Shown here in pieces: positions 25,573-34,777 of a stretch of 64,000 nucleotides of DNA; within the stretch, counting starts at the first letter, position 1; every line of letters begins with the position of its first letter. The notes under the pieces were generated by a model, which was not told the DNA's origin, did no database searches, and was given only the letters and a program-made list of their open reading frames with translations. The DNA lies in the NCBI RefSeq assembly GCF_022763345.1, contig NZ_JALEGS010000011.1:44712-108711 (forward strand). The letters are read 5' to 3'. A program made the position numbers and the translations under genes. This stretch comes from Phaeodactylibacter sp. GTDB lineage: Bacteria; Bacteroidota; Bacteroidia; Chitinophagales; Saprospiraceae.

Positions 25573-26922
25573 CTATTCCCCAAAGATTTCGGCCAGTTTG
25601 ACTTCAAGGGCTTCTGCGCGAAGTTTGTTGGCAATGACGCTGCCGTCTGCGTCAACCAGCACGGTGTGCGGGATGGAACGCACTCCATACATTTGAGCGA
25701 CTTCGTTCTGCCAGCCTTTCAGGTCACTTACGTGAGGCCAGGTCAGCCCATCGGCTTCAATAGCTGCCAGCCACTTATCGCGGTCCCGGTCCAGGCTGAT
25801 GCCCAGTATCTCAAAACCTTTGTCTTTGTACTTTTCGTAGACTTTTACTACGTTAGGGTTCTCCCGGCGGCAGGGGCCACACCAGCTTGCCCAAAAGTCA
25901 AGCAAAACGACCTTTCCCCTGAAGTCCGACAGGCTCAGCGGTTTTCCCTCGGGGGTATTCTGCGAAAAGTCCGGCGCGCTGCCGCCTTTCATCAGGTTTT
26001 TCATCTGCTCGATCTCCGCATACATGCTTGCCGCGGCATCCGGGTCTTTCTCTTTGTAAACGTCAATGAACGCCTGTGCGAAATGGGCAAAGCTTTGGCT
26101 GTTCCTTTGCTTAAGTCCTGCCACGACCCCGGAGAGCGCCAGCTTGTGTGTCGGTGTGCCAGGCGCTATGCCGGACATTGCACCCTCGATAAGCTGCTGC
26201 TGCCGTTCCGCATTAATACCGATGCTCGCCAGCGTGGTGGCATATTCCTGGAACTTTTCGAAGGTCCAGGGCAACTGTCCGTATACTGGCTGGGAAAAGT
26301 CCACAAGGCCAAAAAACTCATTGGCGAAGTATTCGATTTCATTGCCGTAGCCTTCCGGGTGGTTGTGGTAGCTCAGGTAGGTATTCAGCCGTACGATGGG
26401 GCCAAACAAAGGGTGTTGTTTTTCTGCTTTTTCAAGCAAGGCCAGCTTCTTTTCGTCCAGGGCTTTCATATCAGCCACGACTGCAGCCCTGCCGGCGCTG
26501 TCCCGTTTAGACTGATAACGGCGGATCAGCCCCGCGCCTTCCTGCTTGAGGGCATTGATTTCTGCTTTTAGCGCCTGATAGTTCGTGTAAAGAGGGGAAT
26601 TGCTGACGGTAGCCGTCCTGATCTTAAGGCAATTACCGGACAGTCGGACGGTATCTTCTTCACCAAGCAATAGAGGGATCATATTGCTGCGGCTTGTCCC
26701 GATGTAGAAGAAGCCCGTCTCCTGCTTTGGCAATCGGACCTGATACTGATCCTCTCCGGTTTTCTCTACTGATTGGACCGGATAGAACTTGCTGCCGTCA
26801 AACTTCAGGAGGGCCAGCGGTTCCTGGCAACCGGCCAGATTCACTTCTACCACGACTTCCTGAGCCGGTGCTGCAAGAGTAAAAAGGCATAGTATCCATA
26901 TGGAAGACAGTAACTTATGCAT
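25573..26922 (-). CDS. TlpA-type thiol-disulfide oxidoreductase
   Basis: The 449-residue protein has a signal peptide ending in AAPAQ, a DUF4369-like N-terminal beta domain (about 20-120) and a helical middle region. The C-terminal thioredoxin domain is at about 315-449, with the active site WASWCGPCRRE. It is exported and probably reduces or isomerises disulfides in the periplasm, as TlpA/ResA relatives do. I chose ATG 26922 because the signal peptide starts there and a -7 box at 26943-26950 lies inside the upstream open frame. Confidence 0.88.
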   Translation of the reverse strand: MHKLLSSIWILCLFTLAAPAQEVVVEVNLAGCQEPLALLKFDGSKFYPVQSVEKTGEDQYQVRLPKQETGFFYIGTSRSNMIPLLLGEEDTVRLSGNCLKIRTATVSNSPLYTNYQALKAEINALKQEGAGLIRRYQSKRDSAGRAAVVADMKALDEKKLALLEKAEKQHPLFGPIVRLNTYLSYHNHPEGYGNEIEYFANEFFGLVDFSQPVYGQLPWTFEKFQEYATTLASIGINAERQQQLIEGAMSGIAPGTPTHKLALSGVVAGLKQRNSQSFAHFAQAFIDVYKEKDPDAAASMYAEIEQMKNLMKGGSAPDFSQNTPEGKPLSLSDFRGKVVLLDFWASWCGPCRRENPNVVKVYEKYKDKGFEILGISLDRDRDKWLAAIEADGLTWPHVSDLKGWQNEVAQMYGVRSIPHTVLVDADGSVIANKLRAEALEVKLAEIFGE

Positions 26923-26942
26923 GGTCTTATATTTTGGCGTTC

Positions 26943-26950
26943 CAAAGGTA
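26943..26950 (-). promoter_or_regulatory. -7 box of the TlpA-like gene
   Basis: TACCTTTG on the minus strand matches TAnnTTTG exactly and lies about 20 nt before the ATG at 26922. The -33 region is not convincing. Confidence 0.4.
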
Positions 26951-26996
26951 AAATACAAAAGGTGAAGCATTTTACCACTCCACCTTTTGCCCGATC

Positions 26997-28553
26997 TTAA
27001 TTCAGTCGGATTTCGTCTTCGTTCTCATCATAGAACTTGTACTTAGTCAGGTGGAAATCGTTATTTGCCTGAATACGCACCCACTTGTAGTAATTCATGT
27101 ACCAGCGCATCTGAACGCTTGGTAGGCCCTTCTTGAGGTAAGCCTCGATGAAGGGGTGTACCAGCAGTTTGATTTTTGACTTGGGCCGGGACTGCACGAT
27201 GAAGTTCAGGTCGCGCTCAATCTCGTCGTAAATCAGCAGGGAAGCATTGATCTTTCCGGTACCGTTGCAGGTTGGGCAGACTTCGGAAGTGCTGATATTG
27301 ACCTCCGGCCGCACCCGCTGACGGGTAATCTGCATCAGCCCGAATTTACTCAGAGGCAAAATCGTATGCTGAGCGCGGTCCTTCTTCATAAACTGCCGCA
27401 TGGCCTTGACGAGCTCTTTGCGCTGCTCAGCCTTGCGCATATCGATGAAGTCGATAATAATGATACCACCGATGTCCCGCAGGCGCAACTGCCGTGCAAT
27501 CTCTTCTGCTGCTTCCAGGTTGACCCGCATGACGGTATCTTCCTGCTTTGAGCTGCCCATTTTGTGCCCGCTGTTCACGTCGATCACGTGCATAGCTTCA
27601 GTATGCTCGATAACGAGGTAAGCTCCGCTCGGCATGGTGGCGGTTTTGCCAAAGGACGCCTTGATCTGCTTGGTTACGCCATGGGCATCAAAAACAGGCT
27701 TGTTTGTACGGTGCAGATTGACAATCTTAACCTGCTCCGGAGATATATTCTCGAGGTAGCCGCGGATGTTTTGATACATCTGCTTGTCGTTGACGACAAT
27801 CCGGTTGAAGGAGTCCGTCAGTACATCTCTTAGTATACTCGAGGTTTTATCCAGTTCGCTGAGCAGCTTCAAAGGTGGCTTGGCCTTATGCAGCTGTTTG
27901 TGGATGTCCTCCCAGCTCTGCATGATCTGAATGATCTCTTCGTGCAGGTCTGCCACTTTCTTGCCCTCGGCCGCTGTGCGCACAATTACGCCAAAGCTCT
28001 TTGGGCGAATACTCTCTACCAACAGGTGGAGGCGTTTGCGCTCTTCAGCGTTGCTGATTTTTTTGGAAACAGCTACAACGTTGGAGAATGGCGTAAGGAC
28101 GATATAGCGCCCCGGCAGGGTAAGCTCACAACTTAGACGTGGCCCTTTGGTGGAGATCGGCTCTTTGAGCACCTGCACCAGTATAGGCTGCTTTTTACTG
28201 AGCACCTGATCAACTTTACCGGTTTTGATGATATCCGGCTCCATCTTGAAGTTGTCAAGTGTATGGGTGTTGATCCCGCCTGACATCGCACCATTCGTGA
28301 ATTTGAGCAGCGACTTGAGCTTAGGGCCCAGGTCGGTGTAGTGCAGGAAGGCGTCTTTGGGGTGCCCGATATCCACGAAAGCGGCATTCAAGCCAGGCAT
28401 GAGGCGCTTAATGCGCCCTACAAAAATGTCCCCTACGGTAAAATTGTCGTTGGTTTTCTGATAGTGGATCTCTACCAGTTTTCCGTTTTCAAGCAACGCA
28501 ATTTGAACCTCCGTGGGGGTGGAATTGATGATAAGTTCTTTTTCCACGGTCAT
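26997..28553 (-). CDS. rng: ribonuclease E/G family protein (RNase G)
   Basis: The 518-residue endoribonuclease processes and degrades RNA in the cytoplasm, including rRNA maturation in relatives. An S1 domain occupies roughly residues 35-130 (NFTVGDIFVGRIKRLMPGLN onward, then AAFVDIG). The DNase I-like catalytic part includes IIIIDFIDMR, and the zinc-link motif CPTCNGTGK is at about 430. It lacks the long degradosome scaffold of RNase E, so it is RNase G-like. A promoter box lies about 75 bp upstream. Confidence 0.95.
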   Translation of the reverse strand: MTVEKELIINSTPTEVQIALLENGKLVEIHYQKTNDNFTVGDIFVGRIKRLMPGLNAAFVDIGHPKDAFLHYTDLGPKLKSLLKFTNGAMSGGINTHTLDNFKMEPDIIKTGKVDQVLSKKQPILVQVLKEPISTKGPRLSCELTLPGRYIVLTPFSNVVAVSKKISNAEERKRLHLLVESIRPKSFGVIVRTAAEGKKVADLHEEIIQIMQSWEDIHKQLHKAKPPLKLLSELDKTSSILRDVLTDSFNRIVVNDKQMYQNIRGYLENISPEQVKIVNLHRTNKPVFDAHGVTKQIKASFGKTATMPSGAYLVIEHTEAMHVIDVNSGHKMGSSKQEDTVMRVNLEAAEEIARQLRLRDIGGIIIIDFIDMRKAEQRKELVKAMRQFMKKDRAQHTILPLSKFGLMQITRQRVRPEVNISTSEVCPTCNGTGKINASLLIYDEIERDLNFIVQSRPKSKIKLLVHPFIEAYLKKGLPSVQMRWYMNYYKWVRIQANNDFHLTKYKFYDENEDEIRLN

Positions 28554-28630
28554 GTTTTTGGGCTCCTGCCTGAATGTCCGGGGCTCGCCTTATACCAAAG
28601 TAACGGCAACCGCCCGGCACGGGCAGAAGT

Positions 28631-28638
28631 CAAAGATA
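28631..28638 (-). promoter_or_regulatory. -7 box of rng
   Basis: The minus strand reads TATCTTTG, an exact consensus match, preceded by CTTG at a shorter than usual 17-bp spacing. It would give a leader of about 70 nt. Confidence 0.45.
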
Positions 28639-29142
28639 AACTCGGTCTCAGCGATCAAGCGAGATACGAACAGCAGTGGAAAAGAACCGTTGAAGTGCCA
28701 CCCGAAGCCAAGTACAAGGTGCCTTTTTTAACATAAGGCAGGTCGTAAAAGCTGCGGGCTCATTTATTATAAAGCTAGGTCTGCTTTAACAGGAAGGAAG
28801 CTGCTTTCTCTTTGTAAGTGGAGCCTGGTTAGAGGCAAAATATCTTATTGCATGACACGCGCTTGATACGCCGCGTCGTTCTGTGCAGCTCTAAATTGTC
28901 CTATTACACAAGCTCTCCGATAGCCGCTCTTTCGATTCGGGCTAAACTGTTGGGCTTGATAACCTGTCAAAGAAGTTTTTTCTTTCCTCTTTCAGCACAC
29001 CATATATAGTCTGATGTACTGAATTGAAGTAGATCAGCGGTTATTACAGCTGAAAGGGTATGAGGTTGCAGGCTGCATGTGAATAACGAGCTGCTAACTT
29101 CAACCGGCATAGCTGATGTACAATACCACGCCTGAATACACC

Positions 29143-29178
29143 GCTTCCGGGGTCAGGCACAGGCCCGACTCCGGAAGC
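29143..29178 (-). terminator. stem-loop after the small basic protein gene
   Basis: GCTTCCGG (29143-29150) pairs with CCGGAAGC (29171-29178), extended inward by GGTC/GACT with one G-U pair. It begins 14 bp after the stop codon. There is no T run on the minus strand, so termination is plausible but not certain. Confidence 0.45.
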
Positions 29179-29191
29179 AACCGAAAATCAC

Positions 29192-29287
29192 TTACTTATT
29201 CTTCTTCTTATGACGATTCTTGCGCAAACGCTTTTTACGTTTGTGCGTAGCGATCTTATGTCTTTTTCTCTTCTTTCCACAAGGCAT
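29192..29287 (-). CDS. 31-residue AURKAIP1/COX24-domain basic protein (probable ribosome-associated)
   Basis: A very short frame encodes MPCGKKRKRHKIATHKRKKR and eleven further, mostly basic residues, ending KKKNK. This matches the tiny Bacteroidota proteins annotated with the AURKAIP1/COX24 domain, related to mitochondrial ribosomal protein mS38. The near-absence of acidic or hydrophobic residues fits RNA binding in the small ribosomal subunit. It is easily missed because of its length. It lies upstream of a stem-loop and downstream of the TPR lipoprotein gene on the same strand. Confidence 0.82.
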   Translation of the reverse strand: MPCGKKRKRHKIATHKRKKRLRKNRHKKKNK

Positions 29288-29334
29288 AGTCAGAATCCTT
29301 TTAAAAATGAAAAAATCAAAATATTTAATGATGT

Positions 29335-30123
29335 TTACTGCCTCAGTTGCCGGCACTGCTCAGCATATGCATTAGCCTGCTCAGCGTTTCCGGCACCTTC
29401 ATAGGCTTGAGCCAGTAAACAAATGGTGGTCGCATTCTGTGGGTCTGCTTCCAAAGCGGCTCCAAGGCGTTTGATTGCATTTTCAAACTGCCCGGTACGA
29501 ATAGATAGCCGACCAAGGGCATTAAGTACTAAAACATTGTCAGGCTGCTCTTGGTTGAGTTCTCTCAACATCAGCACCCCTTTCATTGGGTTATCTTCCG
29601 GCGGATTATTGGTATAAGTCAGCGCCAGGTTGACCCGGTTGGCCAGGTTTTCCGGATTCAGGGAAATGGCATTTTCAAAAGCCTGAATGGCCCGCTTTGA
29701 GCAAAAGGACTTTATCCGCTCCTCATCTGTACGCTGGGTACAAATAGAATAGGTAGTCCCTGCAATGGACCAGGCCCCTTCGTTGTTTTCCACCTCAGCC
29801 ACCTGCTGTGCATAATAGCCGGCGATGGAGAACCGCTGCAATTGATACCATTCTCCGGAGAGCTCTTTGTACAGGCCTACCCGGATGCTGTCTTCCAGTG
29901 AAGACTCCAGGTCCTGCTCGAGCCCCGAAATCAGCGTAGCTTGAGCAGGCTCAAGCGCCGCTTTGGCTTCCTGAATGACCAAATTAATGTCTGTACTTTC
30001 AACCGATAGTGCCCTGGACGTTTCCAGACTTGCGATATCTTCAGGTTTTCGGTCGCATCCCAAATAGAGTACCAGAAACAGGGCAAGTGCCCCGGCGATA
30101 ACCGCCCACTGAAGCTTTGTCAT
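29335..30123 (-). CDS. TPR-repeat lipoprotein
   Basis: The 262-residue protein has an N-terminal hydrophobic segment ending in a lipobox (LYLGC). The C-terminal half contains tetratricopeptide repeats: RAIQAFENAISLNPENLANR, then VLVLNALGRLSIRTGQFENA, then ATTICLLAQAYEGAGNAEQA. It is probably anchored in the envelope as a protein-interaction scaffold. It begins 11 bp after the HU gene stop on the same strand, so it is probably co-transcribed with HU. The partner is unknown. Confidence 0.82.
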   Translation of the reverse strand: MTKLQWAVIAGALALFLVLYLGCDRKPEDIASLETSRALSVESTDINLVIQEAKAALEPAQATLISGLEQDLESSLEDSIRVGLYKELSGEWYQLQRFSIAGYYAQQVAEVENNEGAWSIAGTTYSICTQRTDEERIKSFCSKRAIQAFENAISLNPENLANRVNLALTYTNNPPEDNPMKGVLMLRELNQEQPDNVLVLNALGRLSIRTGQFENAIKRLGAALEADPQNATTICLLAQAYEGAGNAEQANAYAEQCRQLRQ

Positions 30124-30134
30124 ATCAGCAAAAG

Positions 30135-30443
30135 TTATTTCGTATCTTCATCAGGGAGCGCATCCACATTCTCTTTCACCTGCTCCACGAAAACCTTCGC
30201 TGGCTTAAATGAAGGGATATAATGCTCAGGGATTTCTATGGCGATATTCTTCTTGATATGACGGCCAATTTTTTTGGCGCGCTTTTTAATCACGAAAGAG
30301 CCAAAACCTCGAATGTATACGTTCTCACCATCAGAAAGGCTGCCTTTCACTTCTTTGAAGAAAGTCTCCAAGGTAACCAACACGTCTACCTTTGGCACAC
30401 CTGTTTTCTCTGAAATTGCTGCAACCAAATCAGCTTTTCTCAT
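30135..30443 (-). CDS. HU/IHF-family DNA-binding protein
   Basis: The 102-residue protein has the HU fold: MRKADLVAAISEKTGVPKVD at the N-terminus, then VYIRGFGSFVIKKRAKKIGR (the usual GFGxF motif before the DNA-binding arm) and the IPSFKPAK strand. An acidic tail (VDALPDEDTK) extends slightly beyond the classical HU length. It should bend and compact DNA as a dimer. Divergent from yicC across 239 bp. Confidence 0.93.
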   Translation of the reverse strand: MRKADLVAAISEKTGVPKVDVLVTLETFFKEVKGSLSDGENVYIRGFGSFVIKKRAKKIGRHIKKNIAIEIPEHYIPSFKPAKVFVEQVKENVDALPDEDTK

Positions 30444-30612
30444 CGTTAGTTCTTGGTTTATAGTCAGTTATAGCAATTCTTGCTTTTTCAAAACGAAGGG
30501 CAAAGCTCGGTATTTATTTTTTTAATCGAAAATAAATGTTTGGTTTATTTTTACTTTTTTTGGTTCGCGCTCAACTGGTTACAGCAAAAAATGACTTTTC
30601 CATTCCTTTCTT

Positions 30613-30620
30613 TATCTTTG
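30613..30620 (+). promoter_or_regulatory. -7 box of the yicC-gmk-apaG operon
   Basis: TATCTTTG matches the consensus exactly, 63 bp before the yicC start. No TTTG was found at the expected -33 position. The box lies inside the upstream open frame and supports the start at 30683. Confidence 0.4.
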
Positions 30621-30682
30621 CACATTGCAAAATTTCGGCTGTATTAGCCTACCTTCCGGGCTTAAAGCCTAAACTTATTCTT

Positions 30683-31558
30683 ATGCTGCTATCAATGACG
30701 GGCTACGGCCGCGTGTCACACCCTTTTAAGGATAAAACCATTAATGTAGAGCTCCGGTCTCTCAATAGCAAGTACACTGATATCCGGGCCAAAATACCTC
30801 AAAACTACCGGGAAAAAGAGCACGACCTCCGCAAGCTCATCTCCGACCGGGTGCACCGGGGCAAAATTGAGGTTAACATCGAAGTGGCCTCAGACAGTGG
30901 AGATGAGGAGTATGGCCTTAATGAAGCGCTCTTCCGCAAGTACCACCGGGAACTCAGCCGCCTTTCTTCCGAACTGAATATACCGGACGGGGATATGCTG
31001 CAGGCTATCCTAAGGTTGCCCTCCGTAGTGGCGACTGCCGCCGATAGCATAGATGAAGAAGAGTGGGCCGCTATGAAAACCGCCCTGAACGACGCGATGG
31101 AGAAGTTCACTGCGTTCCGCACCGCCGAGGGCAACGCTATGAAAGAGGACTTGCTGCTCCGGGTTGAAAACATCTCCAACCTGCTCCACCAACTCGATCC
31201 GGAGGAGGAAGAACGCGTGACCAAACTGAGACAGCGGATGCGGCAAAGTCTGGAAGAACACCTGGGCAAGGACAAGGTCGACGACAGCCGCTTTGAGCAG
31301 GAAATACTCTTCTACCTCGAAAAAATTGATATTACGGAGGAAAAGGTCCGCCTCGAACAGCATTGCAAATATTTTATTGAAGAACTCAGCAAAAAACAGC
31401 CCCTCAAAGGCCGGAAGTTAAGCTTCATCAGCCAGGAGATGGGCCGGGAGATTAACACTATGGGTGCCAAAGCCTATTCTTCCAGCATCCAAAAGCTGGT
31501 AGTTGAGATGAAGGACGAGTTAGAAAAAGTTAAAGAACAAGTGGCCAACACCGTATGA
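30683..31558 (+). CDS. yicC: YicC-family endoribonuclease
   Basis: The 291-residue protein matches YicC/YloC: N-terminal LSMTGYGR, then VELRSLNSKYTDI, and the C-terminal DUF1732 region KGRKLSFISQEMGREINTMG with AKAYSSSIQKLVVEMKDELE. Members of the family are endoribonucleases or RNA-decay adaptors. I chose ATG 30683 because family members start two to four residues before SMTG; the frame is open for another 49 codons upstream but that part is not conserved. The stop overlaps the gmk start as ATGA. Confidence 0.93.
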   Translation: MLLSMTGYGRVSHPFKDKTINVELRSLNSKYTDIRAKIPQNYREKEHDLRKLISDRVHRGKIEVNIEVASDSGDEEYGLNEALFRKYHRELSRLSSELNIPDGDMLQAILRLPSVVATAADSIDEEEWAAMKTALNDAMEKFTAFRTAEGNAMKEDLLLRVENISNLLHQLDPEEEERVTKLRQRMRQSLEEHLGKDKVDDSRFEQEILFYLEKIDITEEKVRLEQHCKYFIEELSKKQPLKGRKLSFISQEMGREINTMGAKAYSSSIQKLVVEMKDELEKVKEQVANTV

Positions 31559-32121
31559 GTAAGTTATTTTTGTTTGCCGCCCCCTCAGGAGCTGGCAAAA
31601 CCACTATTGTCCGGCACCTCCTTGAGCGCTATGACCATTTGTCTTTTTCCACCTCAGCCACCACCCGGCCCAAACGGCCGCACGAAACAGATGGCAAGGA
31701 CTACTATTTTATTGCTCCGCAACAGTTTACAGAGTTGGTGGAAAGCGAGGGCTTTGTAGAATGGGAGGAGGTTTATGAGGGTTTGTTTTATGGCACCCTC
31801 AAAAGCGAGGTGGAACGGCTCTGGAAAAAGGGCAAGCACATCGTGTTTGATATTGATGTCAAAGGCGCGGTCAACATCAAAAAGGCTTACCCTAAGGAAG
31901 CAACCGCCGTGTTTGTCAAGCCCCCCTCACTTGAGGCGCTGCGTCAGCGGTTGGTTGCCCGTGGCACCGAGGACGAGGCTAATCTCCGGAAACGGCTGGA
32001 CAGGGCGGCTGAAGAAATGACCTACGAAGACCGTTTTGATATCGTACTCATCAACGATGACCTGCAACAAGCGCTCCGCGCAGCGGAAAAAATTATTGAA
32101 GATGCAATAAAGGAAGCCTAA
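31555..32121 (+). CDS. gmk: guanylate kinase
   Basis: Guanylate kinase converts GMP and ATP to GDP and ADP in purine nucleotide salvage and synthesis. The 188-residue protein has the P-loop APSGAGKTTI at residues 9-18, the GMP-binding stretch STSATTRPKRPHETDGKDYY and the VFDIDVKGA strand. Length is normal. It overlaps yicC by 4 bp and is followed 2 bp later by apaG, forming a tight three-gene operon. The yicC-gmk order is common across bacteria. Confidence 0.97.
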   Translation: MSKLFLFAAPSGAGKTTIVRHLLERYDHLSFSTSATTRPKRPHETDGKDYYFIAPQQFTELVESEGFVEWEEVYEGLFYGTLKSEVERLWKKGKHIVFDIDVKGAVNIKKAYPKEATAVFVKPPSLEALRQRLVARGTEDEANLRKRLDRAAEEMTYEDRFDIVLINDDLQQALRAAEKIIEDAIKEA

Positions 32122-32123
32122 AC

Positions 32124-32510
32124 ATGGCAACGCAAACGACTAACGGCATTCAGATTACGGTACAGCCTTCCTATCAGGCCGCTTATTCCCGTCCTGCTCA
32201 GCACCGCTACATTTTTGCCTACGAAATCACCATACAGAACAATAGCAAGGAAACGGTACAGTTGCTTCGCCGCCACTGGTTCATCTGGGATGCCAACGGA
32301 CACGTGCGGGAGGTAGAAGGGGAAGGTGTGATTGGACAGCAGCCTGTACTGCCGCCGGGTGGTAAGCACCGGTATGCCTCCTGGTGCGACCTATCCACGG
32401 GGATTGGAAAAATGCACGGTGCCTTTGAAATGGTCAACGTACTGGACAACAGTACCTTCAAAGCGATTATCCCTACCTTTTTCCTGATCGCGCCTATCCG
32501 GCTAAATTAA
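32124..32510 (+). CDS. apaG: ApaG/DUF525 domain protein
   Basis: The 128-residue protein is a single ApaG beta-sandwich: VQPSYQAAY, YIFAYEITIQNNSKETVQLL, RRHWFIWDANG, then GVIGQQPVLPPGG and GAFEMV. ApaG was linked to magnesium and cobalt efflux by early genetics; the biochemical role is unsettled. It is the third gene of the yicC-gmk operon and overlaps the convergent PorE-like gene by 4 bp. Confidence 0.93.
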   Translation: MATQTTNGIQITVQPSYQAAYSRPAQHRYIFAYEITIQNNSKETVQLLRRHWFIWDANGHVREVEGEGVIGQQPVLPPGGKHRYASWCDLSTGIGKMHGAFEMVNVLDNSTFKAIIPTFFLIAPIRLN

Positions 32511-34777
32511 TCCGTGTACGCCTTGAGGTCCGGAAAGTCAATGATATGCCTGCGGGCACGCATCTGATCGGCACGCCGCCCATCCACATAGGCTACCACA
32601 TAAGCCGATGCAAAAGCGCCTTCGAGCAATTTCACCTTAAAGGCCTCCGCCTCTTCATAAGTCGTAAATGCGCCTACTGTATACCGGTAATACGGGCCAT
32701 CCATCTGACGCTCCACCATTACACCTTCATAAGCATCAAGACTGGCTGTACCATAGGCCCCGCTCAGTGCCCCTACCTGTACTTTGTACAACAGCCGTTC
32801 GTGGACAGGATGCCTGGGCACTGCATTAGCGTACCGGAGACCTACGACCGGAAGGGAGGTCGTTGCCGCCTTGCCTTCGGGAAGGTAGAACGAAAAATCA
32901 AGGCTGCATTCCTGCTCACCTACTGCTTCCGAAAGCAATCCTCGAATAAAAATACGGTCGCTGGGCACTCCTTTTGCTGACAGGGCCTCCGCGACAGCTT
33001 CTGCCTGCTGAACACCTTTAAAAATCGTTGTGCCTTTGCCGCTTTCAACCTCTTTTTGGTAAGCGGTCAAAATCAGGTAAGTATCCTCTTGGTTCTGCAT
33101 GGTATCTGCGATGGTCTGCAGTTGCCGAAGCTGATCTGTGGAGAAGGCTTCCGGGGCATCCATCTTAAAGTAGATCGGGGGTAGGAATAACAGCCCGGCC
33201 GTCCCGTTTTCGGAAGCGGTCTCCGGCGCACCGTCCACCTGGGTCTGAACGGGAATGTCCTCCTCATCAGCTGTGACTTCCGGCGCTGTAGGGATTGCCA
33301 CATCCGGCACCGACCCTGACTCTTTAGCAGGGACAACCATTCCAGGCAAATCCGGCGGCGCTTCTCCTTCAGGATTAGCAGCCATATCCTCCTGTGGGGC
33401 GGTCACTTCGGGTTCGACAAGCCTGGACTCTGCATGCCCGTAATATTCATCCACACGCAGCTCCATCTCAGGCAAGAAGTTGTCAAAATGAGCCGCATAA
33501 ATATCGCGCTGCCCCATGCCATCTTTCCGGGAAGAGGCAAAAAAGCCTGTAAATCCGTCCTTAGCAATCCGAAAGTAAGCATCATCTTCAGAAGAATTGA
33601 TCTTGGTCAGCAAGTTTTCGGGCGTGGTCCAGGTCTCGGAGTTGGGGTTGAAAACCGCCTTTACCACATCCAGGCCACCGATACTGAAATCAGGATGGTT
33701 CGTACTGTAGTACAGGGTCATCCGGTCCCGTGCCAGGAAGGGCGTGGTCTCGTCGTAGGCGGTATTAATTTGAGGCCCCAGGTTTACGGGATTGCCCCAC
33801 TGCCCGTCTTTGAACTCTAGGCGGTAGAGGTCGAGCCCACCGTAGCCTCCGGGGCGCCGGCTGGCGAAGTAAACCAGGTAGTCGCTGGCGAAGAAAAACG
33901 CTTCATCGCCAATAGCAGGATTGATTGGCCCTTTGAAAACATCAGAACTCACCGTTCGCTCTTCCTTATCATTGCGGAAAGTATCCACGATAATTTTGGC
34001 ATCCTCATGGTGCCAGCCCTGAAAAAAATACAGCACGGTACCGTCCGTATTGAAGTCCAGGAGCACATCGTGCCGGGTGCTATTGACCAGGTAGCCTACC
34101 GAGCTTACTTCCTGCCAGTTCCCTCCCCCACCGGTGGCAGAACGGCAGGAAAAAATATCACTGTAGAATTTTCCGGTACGGCTATCCGGCATTCCATTCT
34201 CGTCTCTCCGTCCTCCCAAATTACCACTACGCATGGATGAAAAATACAACCGGTTGCTAAAGTTAGGGCTTGGCACGGGGGCAAACTCATCCCCAGTGGT
34301 GTTCACTTTAGGCCCCAGGTTTTCGGCATACACATCAGAAGGCAGGTACTGTAGCCGCATGCCGGTTGCGCAGCGGCGGATATCGTCCCATACCATTTTC
34401 CGATTGGGGTTATTGGCACGGATACGCCTTAAATAGTCCTTGTAGTATTCCGCTGCTTCCGCAAATTGGTTCATAGCATGGCGGATCTTGCCCAGGTAGA
34501 GCCAACATTCCGGAAAAGGGTCTTTTTCACTACGGATAATAGACTGGAACAAGCGGCCGGCGGCTTCCAACTGGTTGGTTTGATAGTAGGACACCGCAAG
34601 GATAAAGCGCGCTTCCTGGTCCGTAGCGACCAGGGACTCCGCTGTTTTCAATACAGCAAGGGCTTCTTCGTACCGTTGGTTGACGAAGAACGCCTTGGCT
34701 TCTTCTTTCTTGTAGGCTTGTGCCTTGAGTGCGTGCCCCGCTGTCACGGACAGCAAGACAAGTAGCAATATTCTCAT
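32507..34777 (-). CDS. PorE-like TPR/beta-propeller/OmpA-like/SPOR envelope protein
   Basis: The 756-residue protein has a signal peptide (residues 1-19) and TPR repeats (about 22-130). A PD40/WD40-like propeller follows at about 150-435, with repeated LYFSS, FFFASDYLVYFASRRPGGYG and LYYSTNHP blades. A proline/glutamate-rich linker leads to an OmpA-like region (about 530-640) and a C-terminal SPOR domain (about 668-745: YKVQVGALSGAYG and YTVGAFTTYEEAEAF). The order resembles PorE of the Porphyromonas type IX secretion system. The OmpA-like part lacks the usual GHTD and arginine that hold peptidoglycan; SPOR may replace that function. A T9SS or cell-wall anchoring role is inferred. Confidence 0.78.
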   Translation of the reverse strand: MRILLLVLLSVTAGHALKAQAYKKEEAKAFFVNQRYEEALAVLKTAESLVATDQEARFILAVSYYQTNQLEAAGRLFQSIIRSEKDPFPECWLYLGKIRHAMNQFAEAAEYYKDYLRRIRANNPNRKMVWDDIRRCATGMRLQYLPSDVYAENLGPKVNTTGDEFAPVPSPNFSNRLYFSSMRSGNLGGRRDENGMPDSRTGKFYSDIFSCRSATGGGGNWQEVSSVGYLVNSTRHDVLLDFNTDGTVLYFFQGWHHEDAKIIVDTFRNDKEERTVSSDVFKGPINPAIGDEAFFFASDYLVYFASRRPGGYGGLDLYRLEFKDGQWGNPVNLGPQINTAYDETTPFLARDRMTLYYSTNHPDFSIGGLDVVKAVFNPNSETWTTPENLLTKINSSEDDAYFRIAKDGFTGFFASSRKDGMGQRDIYAAHFDNFLPEMELRVDEYYGHAESRLVEPEVTAPQEDMAANPEGEAPPDLPGMVVPAKESGSVPDVAIPTAPEVTADEEDIPVQTQVDGAPETASENGTAGLLFLPPIYFKMDAPEAFSTDQLRQLQTIADTMQNQEDTYLILTAYQKEVESGKGTTIFKGVQQAEAVAEALSAKGVPSDRIFIRGLLSEAVGEQECSLDFSFYLPEGKAATTSLPVVGLRYANAVPRHPVHERLLYKVQVGALSGAYGTASLDAYEGVMVERQMDGPYYRYTVGAFTTYEEAEAFKVKLLEGAFASAYVVAYVDGRRADQMRARRHIIDFPDLKAYTD

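Larger units (their letters stand above)
28554..29191. other. 638-bp gene-free interval
   Basis: No credible gene is visible. It contains the rng -7 box (28631-28638) near one end and a strong stem-loop (29143-29178) just after the small basic protein gene at the other. I see no tRNA-like cloverleaf and no RNase P or tmRNA landmark in the middle. Confidence 0.7.

Noticed and set aside
28740..29140. Possible structural RNA in the interval between rng and the small basic protein
   Set aside because: I found no cloverleaf, tmRNA tag sequence, RNase P core or SRP loop motif on either strand.
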